Below, piece after piece: positions 48,018 to 60,184 of a stretch of 64,000 bases of DNA. Each line of letters starts with the position of its first letter. Positions within the stretch are counted from its first letter, which is position 1. Made by a program: the position numbers and the translations under genes. Source of the DNA: Euryodendron excelsum (Eukaryota; Streptophyta; Magnoliopsida; Ericales; Pentaphylacaceae); NCBI GenBank assembly GCA_033060915.1, contig CM065389.1, positions 20,784,501 to 20,848,500 of the forward strand, in the 5' to 3' direction. The notes beneath the pieces were generated by a model, which made no database searches, had not been told where the DNA came from, and saw only the letters and a program-made list of their open reading frames with translations.

Positions 48018-51000
48018 ATGCCAGAGCCAGTACTGTCATTTTATGAGGAGAACAACCCGAGGAAGAAGAAATCCGAGAAAGAGGAGAAAGTTGTTGTACA
48101 GAGAGAAACAGAGACCAAAGCAGTGGTCCTCGTGCCGCCGGTGGCCCTAGTCGGTCGCAGCCGATCCCAAGCCGGGACCAGAAGAGTCACACCCACCACC
48201 ACCACCACCGTCGCTTGTACCGCCATCCCCACCGCATCGGTCACTGGAGAGAAGCCGCTGCCCAACGGGGATCTATACATCGGGAGCTTCTCGGGGAGCG
48301 TGCCGCACGGATCGGGGAAGTACCTGTGGACGGACGGGTGCATGTACGAGGGGGAGTGGAAGAGAGGGAAGGCCTCCGGAAAAGGGAAGTTCTCGTGGCC
48401 ATCGGGGGCTACCTTCGAGGGGGAGTTCAAGTCCGGTCGGATGGAGGGCTTCGGGACCTTCATCGGATCCGATGGCGATACCTACCGTGGGTCGTGGTCC
48501 TCCGACTGGAAGCACGGCTACGGCCAGAAACGCTACGCCAACGGCGACTACTACGACGGCTTCTGGCGGCGCAACCTCCAGGACGGTCACGGGAGGTACG
48601 TGTGGAAGAACGGGAACGAGTATGTGGGTGAGTGGCGTAACGGGGTGATCAACGGCAGAGGAATGCTGATTTGGGCGAATGGGAATCGTTACGAAGGCAA
48701 TTGGGAGAACGGAGTCCCCAAAGGTCACGGCGTCTTCACTTGGCCCGACGGCAGCTGCTACATCGGAAGCTGGGGCAAAGAGACCAACAGTGACTCAAAG
48801 AACTCGAAACCGAACCACCCGCAACAGATTCTCAATGGGACTTTCTACCCCGGAAGCAACACCACCATTTCCGGGAAGGATCAGAAGCAGCAGAACCTGA
48901 CGTTCAATCACAAGATGTCTGCGCCGCTGATGATTGATGAGAACTGCGTAATGGCAGCTGCGGCAGTGACAAAGAAGAGGTCGTCGGTGGACGGTTCGAG
49001 GGGGAGCTTGACGGAGAGGACTTTTCCGAGGATTTGCATTTGGGAATCGGATGGTGAAGCCGGGGACATTACTTGTGATATCCTCGATAATGTGGAGGCG
49101 TCGATGTTCTATAGGGATGGTACAGGGTTGGATCGTGATGGGTTTCGGCAGTTCCGGAGGAGTCCTTGTTGCTTCAATGGCGAGGTGAAGAAACCGGGAC
49201 AGACAATATCCAAAGGCCATAAGAATTATGATTTGATGCTGAATCTCCAACTGGGTATTAGGTAATTCATTGAATGGGTTTTCTGGTTGATTCATTGCTT
49301 TTTTTTTTTTGGCTCGTTGTTATTGCTTAATTAGTGGGTTTGTATTGTGGGTCACAGTTTAGTATTGTTGGTGACTACTTGTAGGTATTCAATAGGGAAG
49401 CATGCTTCGATTCTACGGGACCTTAAGCCCAGTGATTTCGATCCGAAGGAGAAGTTCTGGACTAGGTTCCCCCAAGAAGGATCAAAGCTTACACCACCCC
49501 ATCCATCCGGGGAGTTCCGGTGGAAAGATTATTGTCCCGTGGTGTTTAGGTAATTGATTCTTCTGAAATGCTCGATGTGATTTCCATTTTTATTTTCAAT
49601 TTCTGAATCATTCTTGATTGGAATTGGATACTCTCTTGGGTTTGTGAGCAGTTGAAGCTTGAATATCGATTACCATGGGAATTTAGCTTGTTATTGTTGT
49701 GATTGGTGTTTTGAATTTTTTGGTATTCAGACATTTGAGGGAGCTATTTCAAGTTGATCCTGCGGATTACATGCTAGCTGTTTGTGGAAATGACGCTCTT
49801 AGGGAGCTTTCTTCTCCGGGAAAGAGTGGAAGCTTCTTTTACTTGACTCAGGACGACAGGTTTATGATAAAAACGGTGAAGAAATGCGAAGTCAAGGTTA
49901 GTTGCCTGCCTCTTTGACTTCTGTATTGTGAAATTTCAATAAGAGTTGACCCGAGACAATTTGATTGCATAAATGGCAAAGGTTTCGTTGTTTGATTCGT
50001 AGCTTCCACCTGACTTGTTTATTTGAAAAGATATTGGAAAGGAAACGTGGCTCAATTGGATTTAGGGATTGAAATTTTGTAATCCATGTTCAGGTGCTTA
50101 TTAAGATGTTACCAAGTTACTACCAGCATGTACGTAGGTACGAAAATTCCCTTGTGACGAAATTCTTTGGTGTACACTGTGTCAAACCAGTGGGTGGTTT
50201 GAAGGTATGTGGTTGGATATTGAAACTTAAAATTGTCCTATTTCTGGTGGCTTATCCATGAATGTTAACTTATGCATGTTTCTAACTACATTCTATGTTG
50301 TATGGAAATTAGACCCGATTTATAGTTATGGGCAACTTGTTCTGCTCGGAGTACAGAATCCATAGACGATTTGACCTGAAAGGATCATCCCATGGCCGCT
50401 CAACGGACAAGCCTGAAGGGGAGATTGACGAAACCACTACCCTGAAGGACCTTGATCTCAACTTTGTGTTTCGCCTCCAACAAAACTGGTTCCAAGAACT
50501 TATAAAGTATGCTTTACGCACTCAAATTTCTGGTTATGATTGCTTTCCTTAGATTACTCTGTTTCAATATGGGAAGCTTATTGTGCTTTAATTTGTTTAC
50601 AGACAAATTGATCGAGACTGTGAGTTCCTGGAAGCAGAGAGAATCATGGATTATAGTCTTTTAGTTGGTCTTCACTTCCGTGACGACAATACAGGCGACA
50701 AAATGGGTCTGTCACCATTTTTATTGCGAACTGGTAATCAATCATAGTGCCACAAATATCCATTGGTCATAAAATTTGTGGGGTGGCAATAATGCTGAAC
50801 TGAATGTGGTTCAATTTTCAGGCAAGAAAGATTCATTTCAAAATGAAAAGTTCATGCGTGGCTGCCGCTTCCTTGAAGCAGAGCTACAAGACATGGATAG
50901 AGTTCTAGCTGGCCGGTATGTTTGTCTTCCTCCTCTGATCTTCTAGTTTGAGCTAGTCTTGAAGTAATGCCATAAAATTGGAAACATTAACCGAAGATAC

Positions 51001-51929
51001 CCATAAAGGGGAATGTGAGATGTCAATAATCGTACTCTAAACTATTCACAAACCACCAAATAATTTCTTTTCCCACAAACAATTATGAAAACATGCCTGG
51101 TTGATTGAGTTTGAAGGCAATGATGTCAACAATAATTTGTTCCATTGAATTTGATCATGTTGGTTGGAATAATTTGAAGTGGCTGTGGCAACTTTGTTGA
51201 GGTAGTTCGGTAGACAACAGCTGTTTGTGGGGCATACACAGGATATGGTCCTATATCCCTTCCCGAGATAAGAACTAGGCCATTTCGATTATTGTTGCTG
51301 CATTCCCATTCAGTTTTTGAAAGTTCAAATGTTGTGTGTGTGTATGGCCAAATTGCTATTTGGCTCATCAATTTGCTATGGTGAATATGGATTGACATCA
51401 TGGCAGAATGTATAGTTTCCTTTCAAATTTTATTATGAATTTGTAATGCTCTTCCAATCTCTTGTGCTCGAAATAGGTTGTCTTTGATTGCTGTATTCAA
51501 AATCACGTATTTATACTGGTTTGGTGATTAAGGCCGCAAGGAGAAGATGAAACCTTTGATACTTAATTTTGATGAGCCATATGTACTGAATTTGAATTTA
51601 AACTTGTTTTCACCCTCAGGAAACCACTGATCAGGTTGGGAGCCAACATGCCTGCAAGGGCAGAGCGGGTGGCTCGAAGGAGCGACTTCGATCAGTATAC
51701 CCCTGGCAGATTCAGTAATTTGACCCCTTCAAGCAGCGGTGAAATCTACGAAGTTGTCCTCTACTTCGGGATTATTGACATTTTGCAAGACTATGACATT
51801 AGCAAGAAGCTAGAGCATGCATACAAATCCTTACAAGCTGACCCCAGCTCAATCTCTGCTGTTGGTCCGAAGCTATACTCCAAGAGGTTTAGAGATTTCA
51901 TAGGAAGAATCTTTGTTGAAGACAGGTAA
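48018..51929 (+). CDS. PIP5K: Phosphatidylinositol-4-phosphate 5-kinase with N-terminal MORN repeats, 8 exons
   Basis: Makes PI(4,5)P2 from PI4P at the plasma membrane; the family acts in membrane trafficking, actin control and tip growth. Exons: 48018-49261, 49385-49549, 49731-49896, 50094-50204, 50313-50506, 50603-50733, 50822-50915, 51620-51929; 2415 nt, 804 aa. Order: basic, low-complexity N-terminus (1-80); MORN repeats from 87, with repeat tyrosine/phenylalanine positions at 87, 110, 133, 156, 179, 202, 225 and a partial copy at 248, exactly 23 apart; linker (about 255-400); PIPK core from [18 protein letters not shown] (about 410). Catalytic elements: MIKTVKK with ATP-site Lys at about 517, [11 protein letters not shown] (581-591), [12 protein letters not shown] (641-652), IID (753-755, the DFG equivalent) and the activation-loop DISKKLEH. 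The MORN and linker text looks closest to Arabidopsis PIP5K4/5/6 rather than PIP5K1-3 or PIP5K9; that assignment is from memory. All introns are short except the last (50916-51619), and no repeats interrupt the gene. Confidence 0.95.
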
Positions 51930-52637
51930 CAGTGAAAGAGAAAAATGAAAGAGAATCAATACTGCTGGATTGCAAGATTCACCAATTGAAACTCGATCCC
52001 ATTCTTGGAGCTACAACATGCTCGGATTTTGGAGCTGTCGCTCCTGACTGGAACAGTAGCTCCGGTGGCTCAGATCGGGGCAATGCAAATACATGGTGTT
52101 GGGTCAGATCTGCGGCGGCGGTATTGGGTTTATGGGTGTCCTCATGGCTGAATTTTGTGTAATCAGCTATGATGTTGAAGGGCTAAGTTTTTTGTACATT
52201 CAGAGGGGAGGGAAAATCGGGTTATGTTAATTTTTTTTCTTTTTAACAATTTTTTTTGTGTTAACGAACGAATGTGAAGATTAGAAAGATAGGGGTATAG
52301 GGAACAGAGCAAAGATGTTTCCCAGAGAGAAGATTCAAAATGGGGAGGAGGCTTGGAATAAGTGTCTCTATTGTACAGCTTATAGAAAAAGGTTGGATAG
52401 GGTTATGGAATTCTGAATTTTTTGGGAGATTTTTTCAAAATTGTTTATCAGTGTGGACCATAATCTCTCTCTCTCTCTCTCTCTCTATTTATATATATAT
52501 CTAGAGAGAGAGAGGGTCATATTGCTTTTCTTTTGGTTGCAGTGAAAGAGGGGCATTGGGCAGGAAGAGTTAAGCACATGAAAAGGAGAGAAAGCACGAG
52601 AAAGATGCGCTGGTGTCTTGTTTGTGCTCGCTCTGTT

Positions 52638-52686
<49 letters not shown>

Positions 52687-52740
52687 TTTACTGTAGATGG
52701 GTTTTCCTATAATAATCTAGGTAGTTTTCCTATAATAAAC
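51930..52740 (+). other. 3' flank of PIP5K (3' UTR and downstream)
   Basis: Directly follows the TAA of the kinase. It contains T-rich stretches near 52230-52260, (CT)n/(TA)n/(AG)n runs at about 52463-52516, a (CT)n run of about 46 nt at 52638-52683, and AATAAA near 52734. The 3' UTR probably ends somewhere in the first 500 nt; no single polyadenylation site stands out. Confidence 0.35.
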
Positions 52741-53019
52741 TCTAGGTACCGTTTGGATGTCCCCAAAAAGATATGAATTGGACAATTGAGAGTTAACCTA
52801 TAACAGTGGAAAACTTTACTTAATTGTGCAAAGTCCCAATTCAAGAAAATGTAACTTTGTTCATTTTTTAATAAAATAGGATAATTTAATTTAAAATTGA
52901 GGGATTCGAAAAACAATTTTGCTTAGCGCTTACAAAAAATTATAAATTGGTTCTTTTGTGAATTGACAAAATTCGAAGTAGTCAATTAAAAAGAAAATGA
53001 GTAAACCTTTATTATAACT

Positions 53020-53255
53020 AGAAGTGGTAGTATATACAATGTGTGCATTCACAACTTTTATTTATCTCATTAATTTCATGCTCTCAAAGTTAATTGAGTT
53101 AGATTAAATTAACATTTTGTACTTTATGATAAGTTTAAGCAAGAAGTGGTGGCATTTATAATTTGTACACCCACGACTCTCACTTATCTTACTAACTTTA
53201 TATTCTCAAAGTTAGTTGAATTATATTAAATTATTATTTTATTTTTTGTGACAGA
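53020..53255. repeat. Tandem duplication, unit about 122 bp
   Basis: AGAAGTGGTRGYAT at 53020 recurs at 53142. Both units continue with a CACRACT word, then ACTTATCT or TTTATCT, CTCAAAGTTARTTGA and TTAAATTA. Moderately diverged. Confidence 0.7.
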
Positions 53256-54269
53256 CTTCGTCAAAGAGACTTCACTAAACTTTAAGTATTTATTTTTTAT
53301 AATAGTATAAATGTATTTTTTTTTTTTTCGTGGAAGAATACTAAAAAATACATGCATACGCACACTTGCCAAAAGCTAAATGTGGGAATATGGACCATTG
53401 ACCCAAATCTGGTCCCCTCTCTCTGTTTCTCTCATCCTCCTCCAAACAGTGTTTTGGGAATCAAGCCGCCACGTGGCAGAACCCAAATCCCATTCGTTGG
53501 TTTTGTAGATGACACTGTTGATTCCAGAGAAGTTGGGGAGGGCAGTTTTGTCAATTTGGTTACAGCATTTGGATTCGTGTAAGGTTTTTTTAACCACTGC
53601 AGCAGCAGGGGTAGTCAAAGTCCATGGGCAGTAGTCCCCCACGCGGGACCACACAGAGAGCTGGGGGTGGGGTCGAACTCTACTCTTGTTTACATCTCTT
53701 TTTGACCCTTGGCTCTCTTTTTGGACCTTCTTGTGTCTGCCTGCTCAGACCCAAACCACGGGTCTCTGTCAGCTTCTTCTGTGTTTGTGTTCTTGTCTAT
53801 TGTACATAGGCTGTTTTATTCCTATTGGTCTATAGTAATCCACTTTGGTTTGTGATTATTGTGATCTTGTGATCTTGTGTAAAGCAGTTCACTGATTATC
53901 TTATCATGTTCTTAATACTGTGTTTTGAATTTCGAATTTCTTAATGGAAATAAAAATAAAAATGAAAACAAAAACAAATTACTTGTATTTATCCCTTTCT
54001 CTTCTTCCTTAATTAACAAGATCAATATTGTTGTTTTTTTTTTTGACAAAAAAAACAATCATTTTATTCTCAATTCTTAACCCAACCACACGAAAGCAAG
54101 AAATTTAAAGCTTCTTTGTATCATTTTTCTTTTTTATTTTTTTGGACAAAATTCAGCATCCAAACATGTTGCAAGTACGATGATCAACAGATGATCAACA
54201 GTCGAGTAGTCAACTAATCTCTCTCTCTCTGTTAAAAAAAAAAAAAAACCTAATATGGCATAAATAATT

Positions 54270-54500
54270 AAATATCATAACATAAAATAAAAATAATAAA
54301 GTATAGAATAGACCTTGTAATATAGTACAGACCTTTGAACGTGCCTCCCACTCCCCTAAAAATAAGTTTATTGTTTTGGTCAACCTCTTAAGGAGTAATT
54401 GTTTTGTTGATTCCATAACCAACTACCAATGATAATGACTTTTCTTTTAGCTTAACTGGGTAATATATGGTTAAATTTTTTTTTTTTTCAACTTTAAGCG
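54270..54500. repeat. Dispersed direct duplication, copy 1
   Basis: Shares with 56040-56320, in order: CATAACATAAAATAAAA-like text, CCTCCCACTCCCCTAAA, AATAAGTTTATT-TTTTGGTCAACC, ACCAACT and TTTCTTTTAGCTTAA. Old local duplication of non-coding DNA about 1.75 kb apart. Confidence 0.6.
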
Positions 54501-54878
54501 TTTTCTAAAAATTTATCTCATGAAATAAACAATTGAGGTGACTCCTATTTGTGAAGGATTTTATTTTGTGTTACATTGAGTTTGTCATGAAACCCATGAA
54601 GAGAAGCTATATACAAAGGAATAAATTTTAACGTACACACTTGACATCATCTCACCAAATGACATTTTTTTTTTCGTTTTAATTTTCTAATGGTAGTAGG
54701 ACGTATTATTTTTATGGTATACACAAGGTTTGTGGAAATTTACATACAATTGACAAATTCATAGAAATATTTTTAATCTTGCTCGAATGCCAAACCCTGG
54801 TTTATGTAATGTTTAGTATTTTGAAAGTACTTTTTCTGCATGTAAAGACTGCACTCTCAAAGTATACAAAAGCAATTC

Positions 54879-55020
54879 CTTTGTTTGGAATACGAATTTT
54901 TGTGTGAAAAGAAAAATATAAAGAAAAATAAAACAAAATAAAAAAATATTTTTGTTCACTTTTCTCTCACATTTTTATTTTTTTTACTTTTTAAACTGAA
55001 AATTTGAGTTCCAAACAAAG
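54879..55020. mobile_element. Small inverted-repeat element (MITE-like), 142 bp
   Basis: Ends CTTTGTTTGGAA (54879-54890) and TTCCAAACAAAG (55009-55020) are exact 12-bp inverted repeats around an A/T-rich centre. A TTTGTTTGGAA terminus is often found on plant MITEs. The target duplication is not clear. Confidence 0.5.
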
Positions 55021-56039
55021 CATAAATGCCCACCGAAATTGCACCTTAACGTTTCCATTGCTCTGCATTTGGGTACCATCTTTATAATGCTTTCAATTAT
55101 ATAGCACATCATTTAGTTTATGGCTAAAGTAGTTGCTTGATCAAATTTTTGTACCCATTTCATTTCTAACAGCTACTTTCATAGGTTTATGCATTGTCCT
55201 AGTTTTTTTTTTTCTCTTAAGAAAATGATGATGTATAGATAAGAAAGAAAACGCATACAAATACATAAACAAAGGAAACAATCAAAGGCCTATTACAAAT
55301 AGAATATGTGATGTTTCATCTTCCGAACTACATCTCTCGTGGATTCTTTTTTAGAGCAATCAGTAGTTAAAACTCTTGGTATGTCCCTAAGATATGTGGT
55401 AATTCGGTCTGAATTCTAAGTTATGGAAGACAAGAACCATCCAAATCCCGAGTAAATCTTCAATAGCATGGTAGCCTATTAAAATGTAAAATACAAGATC
55501 AAGCAGCCATACGGTATGACTCATGCCCAAAAAGACTGGTAAGGCTGTAGCACTGGATTTTTTCTCTCTTCGTTGATGAAAAAGTTAAAAAGAAAAAGAG
55601 GTTAATCGGCATGAAAAGATGAGCTTTGTCCACTTCTTCATAAACATTGGATCTTCTTATTTGCCTAATTACATAAACTAAATTGTTGTGATGATTTTAG
55701 CAATTGGTTAACTCATTATACAAATAAGCAAAAAGTAGATTTTTGTGGTCATGCTTTAAATTATTTTGCCAAACTAACAACATTTGGTTTGAAAGTAATA
55801 GGTAGGATTTTGAATATAACTTGTCTGACTTTCCTCAGGGCAGTTTGAATGTTTTTTATTGGATCTTGGATTTGTAGTGGGGGAGAAAAATATAAAAGAC
55901 AAAGGAAAATATAGGTAAAAAATAAAGTGAAAGAAGTTAATCCTTTTCATTTTATTTGGTTGGATTAAGAAAATGAATTGATATCTGTCAGAAATATCAA
56001 TTTTTTGTTTGAAAACGGTATGTTTCCTCAGACAAAAGT

Positions 56040-56320
56040 AATTATATAATATAACATAAAATAAAATAAAAGTAGAGTAGAAAAGCTTGTTATATATTTG
56101 CGAAACAGAAAACCATATAAAATAGTAGAAGCCCCGGATATGTGCCCTCCCACTCCCCTAAAGATATCAATAAGTTTATTATTTTGGTCAACCTTATCAC
56201 CAGAATGAGGATTGTTTTAGCTTAATTATAACATGTGCTCGTTTTACGAATAGTATAACCAACTCCTAAAACACTGGGTTTCTTTTAGCTTAAATTGATT
56301 ATAGTTAAATTGTCGTTTAT
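56040..56320. repeat. Dispersed direct duplication, copy 2
   Basis: Partner of 54270-54500; the conserved block CCCTCCCACTCCCCTAAA lies near 56144. It contains extra small insertions relative to copy 1. Confidence 0.6.
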
Positions 56321-56526
56321 TTTCAAGTTTGAACCAACCGTTTAATCGTTAAACTTGCGCTTTACATGTATTTCATCACTTTACTACTAATTTGAATCTA
56401 ATGGGATTTTGGCTTTCGGCTTTTAGCAAGTAAAAAGTTAGAAGTCACAAACTAAAAAATCATAAAAAGTAAAAAAAAAAACTCCATCGAAGTAGGCTTG
56501 TTTGAATTTTTTATTGCTATCATATA

Positions 56527-57130
56527 TGTAAGTGAGATTTTTCAGGAAGGTTGGGCCGAACTCTCAAGCCCCAAAATGGATGAGTCCAAATATCTCCTGC
56601 AAGACAAAGGGGTTAGAATGGGTCGACCCGTAATAGACCGATCACACTCCGAAGATTAAGTTAGCAAGCTTAATCGATGAAGATGAATGAAAGTTGTCAA
56701 TACTTGGAGTTAACTGTCCATATTTGGCTCTCGATGCCTTGGGTATTTATAAAACCTTTGAGAGAGTGTGTTCTGCCTTGGCCTATCAGCAGGCTCTCAT
56801 GCCCTGTTGGGTAGGCATCATCATTGACGCCGCCTGATTATTTACAGGGTCTGGCGCACCGTCGTGGAGGATTCCGGCTGACCGGACGTGCACGTTGACG
56901 TCACGTGGGCAGCCGCTTGCGCATTTAATGCGAGTCAACTCTGCATTTAATGCGCAAAGACCGCTAGCGGTTTGAGCCCGCTTTTCGTAATTTGGGTTAT
57001 GCTACGAAGGAGGTCGGCAATCAAAGCTGACCTTCCCTCTAATTTAGATCTGGGCTAGCAAAGCAGCCCCAACTTTAATTTGCGCAGATTGGGCTTTACC
57101 CATTGAGTTGGGCCGGGGTTATTCCCCACA
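56527..57130. mobile_element. Solo LTR (604 bp) with 5-bp target-site duplication
   Basis: Begins TGTAAGTGAG, ends TTCCCCACA (TG...CA), and is flanked by ATATA on both sides (56522-56526 and 57131-57135). A TATA-box-like TATTTATAAAA lies at 56744-56754. No coding region adjoins either end, as expected after recombination between two LTRs. Higher in G+C than its surroundings. The flanking sequence is itself TA-rich, which slightly weakens the duplication evidence. Confidence 0.75.
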
Positions 57131-57135
57131 ATATA

Positions 57136-59324
57136 TGACTAGTTTTTATTTATCTATTTTATCTCTACAATATTTTTTCACCAAAGTTTAATTCTAGGTT
57201 TTTATGGGCTTTTTTTTTTTTGTGTAATTTTGACTTTTGTTTTATACACGAAAAGCCAAAATAATTAATAAAAAGCATGGACCAATAGTTCAGCTTATAA
57301 GTTGATCCAAAGGATGAAGTGCACTTAATTATATATATAAGTATATATATATATATATATATATCCACATGCATATAAGGTCTTGAATAAAGAAAGGGAG
57401 AGATGGTATTGAGCCGAGTGCTGTGGGAGCTAGATGTATGTATAATGGCTGCATAAAGGCACCATTATGCATATTAATACCAGCACAATTTGGAACCATT
57501 ATTGTACGTAGATATAATTGTCTGAGAGTAGAAACAATAATTAACTAAATATACCATAAGATTGGCTATTATAACATTCTTTAGAGCTGACTAATATTAA
57601 AGTTCTAGAGAATATTAAAGCTGGTGGAGCATGTCATGCATGCAAATGAAAAATGTGAAAAAAAGGAAAAGATAACACTTTAGGAATTGGAAATATTGAG
57701 GGCTCCCTCAGTTTATTAGTCAATGCACTTTTAAATGGTGTCAATGACCAATGACCTATCCAATAAAGAAAAAAAAACCTAAAAAAAATAAAATGAATGC
57801 GCTTCTCAATGAAAGTTGGTTGGGAACAATATGAAGTTGTTTGTAAACGATTTCTCCTATTTTGTTGAATCCTAACTTGTGGAAATTATATGAAAGATGT
57901 AAATAGACCATTCTGTCACTTTGTATATTGGAAATTTAATTTCTAAACAAAAAAAAAATATACTACGAAATTTTTTAGAGGCAAAAAGTCAAGGTTTTTC
58001 ATTAAAAAAACAAAGGAAAACCTGAATCATAGGTGTTAATCCGATAGTGATGTGGTTTTTTTTAAATGCCTTCTATTTAAATCTCATGCTTGGTGGCATG
58101 TTATATGCAACTTAAGCGTCACATTAGTTTATAAAGTAAGTTCGTAAATTTTCTTTTTTCGATTAAGTAGAGCATCTTCCTTTGGATTACTATGAACTTA
58201 ACACTAAATTCAAAACAAAAGCAAAAAACAAAAGAGGTTCTTTAGCATTATAGCACTAAACAAAAGTCTCATAATTATTTGTTGACAAAGGTAAAGTTCT
58301 TAGAAATATGTATACACACTTACATTGTAGTGGCTCCCTTCAGTCCCTCATTTCTCGACATAGTTCTATTTCATTATATTTCATTCATATCTCAATTTCA
58401 TTTATTTAATATCCATTTGGTGCCATTGAAATAAAAGATAATGTTTTTAGTCGATCGCTTTATATGAAAAGTTAAAAAAATTATTATATAATAATCTAAA
58501 AATTGCAATAGAAAAGAAAAATAGAGATTTGTGACAACTTTTAAATCTCTTCTACTAGGTGATTTAGTATCCTTGTGAATGAAGATAATCAACTTACTTC
58601 TTGTGGTCAAACTCTATTATAGATTCTTGACCATATTCTTCATAGAGTCCTCTTATATCTCCCTTCTCCGAACTTAGGTCAGGAAAGAAGGAGAAGAAGG
58701 AATCGGCACATACATATATACATGTTTAAATATATATTCTTCAATTTATTAGTTGTAAATTCATTCATGCATGTACATATAACTGCATAGAAATAATCTA
58801 CCTTACATTGCATTTATATAAAGAGCGCGCGCGCGCACATATATATATATATATATATATTCATTTTTACGTTTGAAAATATACTTACCTGGTACATCAT
58901 ACTGTCTTTCCGTCTGGTTGCTCCTAAATTTGGATTTTGGAGTCCGAGTTTTCAAAAGATTGGTCATTTCACAGTTCCAGAAACTGACCATGGTTGCTGG
59001 CCCATGGGACCCAGGGTTTTTGTAGACCTGGCATAAGGGTCCCTTTTAGTTGGTAGGTGTTGCATGCCTAAAGAGCATAAAAAAATATTGACTGTTAAAC
59101 GGAACGAAAGATTTGATTGCGATATATTCATACAGATATACATACATGTATATGCATGCATATACATATGAAAACACATATAAGAGTCTGTACTGTCATT
59201 CCCAATCTGTTTTGTGCGGGCACCGCACCACCTTCTTTGTTATATTGGGACAGCATAGTACGTAGCCGTCTGTGGCAGGCAAGGCATGCATTTTTATTAA
59301 CAATTTTAACCTTCTTTCTTTCTC

Positions 59325-59401
<77 letters not shown>

Positions 59402-60180
59402 TAAGTTATTAACTATGTTTTCAAAAGTGGTATTTTTTCGCTGAGTTGGTATCTGCTATGTAGCTCTGAACTTAGCCTATAACTATGTTGTTGGCCTAAT
59501 TTGGTTATAGGTCTGGCTACTAACACTATTAATAGGGCATTGTGCTTTTGACCTTTGAGCTCTACAACTATATGGTTCTTGGAAATGGTGAAGGATAAGT
59601 TAAAGCTAAACAAAAAAGGATTTATTTATTTCTTAAATAATAACGATACCTTTCTATACCTTAATTATCAGTTTATTTTATTATATTTTTAATTAAAATT
59701 TAATTTTTACAAAAATAATTAAAAAGTCATAAATTTAAGCGGATCCAAAGATGTGAACAAAATCGTAGCACGTAGGCATCCAAAGAAGCACAAAAAGAGA
59801 ACCTACAGCGTCATTCATTTGACTAAAGCAATTTAATTTGGCAACGACTAAACATATGAGAGAAGTTTTCGTCCCAACACGTCCCCCATGTTTAATGGTG
59901 TCAAGCTCATCTCCTTAATTTCCATATAATGCAAAATTGTAACTAAAAGCAAAAACAGTTCAGGCTCAAGTCAAGGACTGCTTTTAAATGTCAACTTACT
60001 CCTGTGTTATGATTTGGGTCCACTTCTGATTAAAGAAATAAATCTTGATTAATACCCGATTTCAAACGTCAAATTTTGAAAAAGGAAATGACCAAGTGAA
60101 ACAAATATGCAATTCTACTCGTAATCTTAAGGTCATCTTAGTTAGAACTTAGAAGCTTATTAGCTGATAAATGACTTAAT
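57136..60180. other. AT-rich intergenic sequence, no gene seen
   Basis: Contains (TA)n at about 57344-57364 and 58841-58860, an alternating GC run at 58825-58836 next to it, and (TA)n(GA)n at 59326-59398. No coding frames with protein-like composition. Confidence 0.4.
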
Positions 60181-60184
60181 TAAG

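Noticed and set aside
48041..49295. Long minus-strand and alternate-frame ORFs (138-166 codons) over PIP5K exon 1
   Set aside because: Shadows of the GC-rich, MORN-coding exon; the plus-strand frame has unmistakable domain content.
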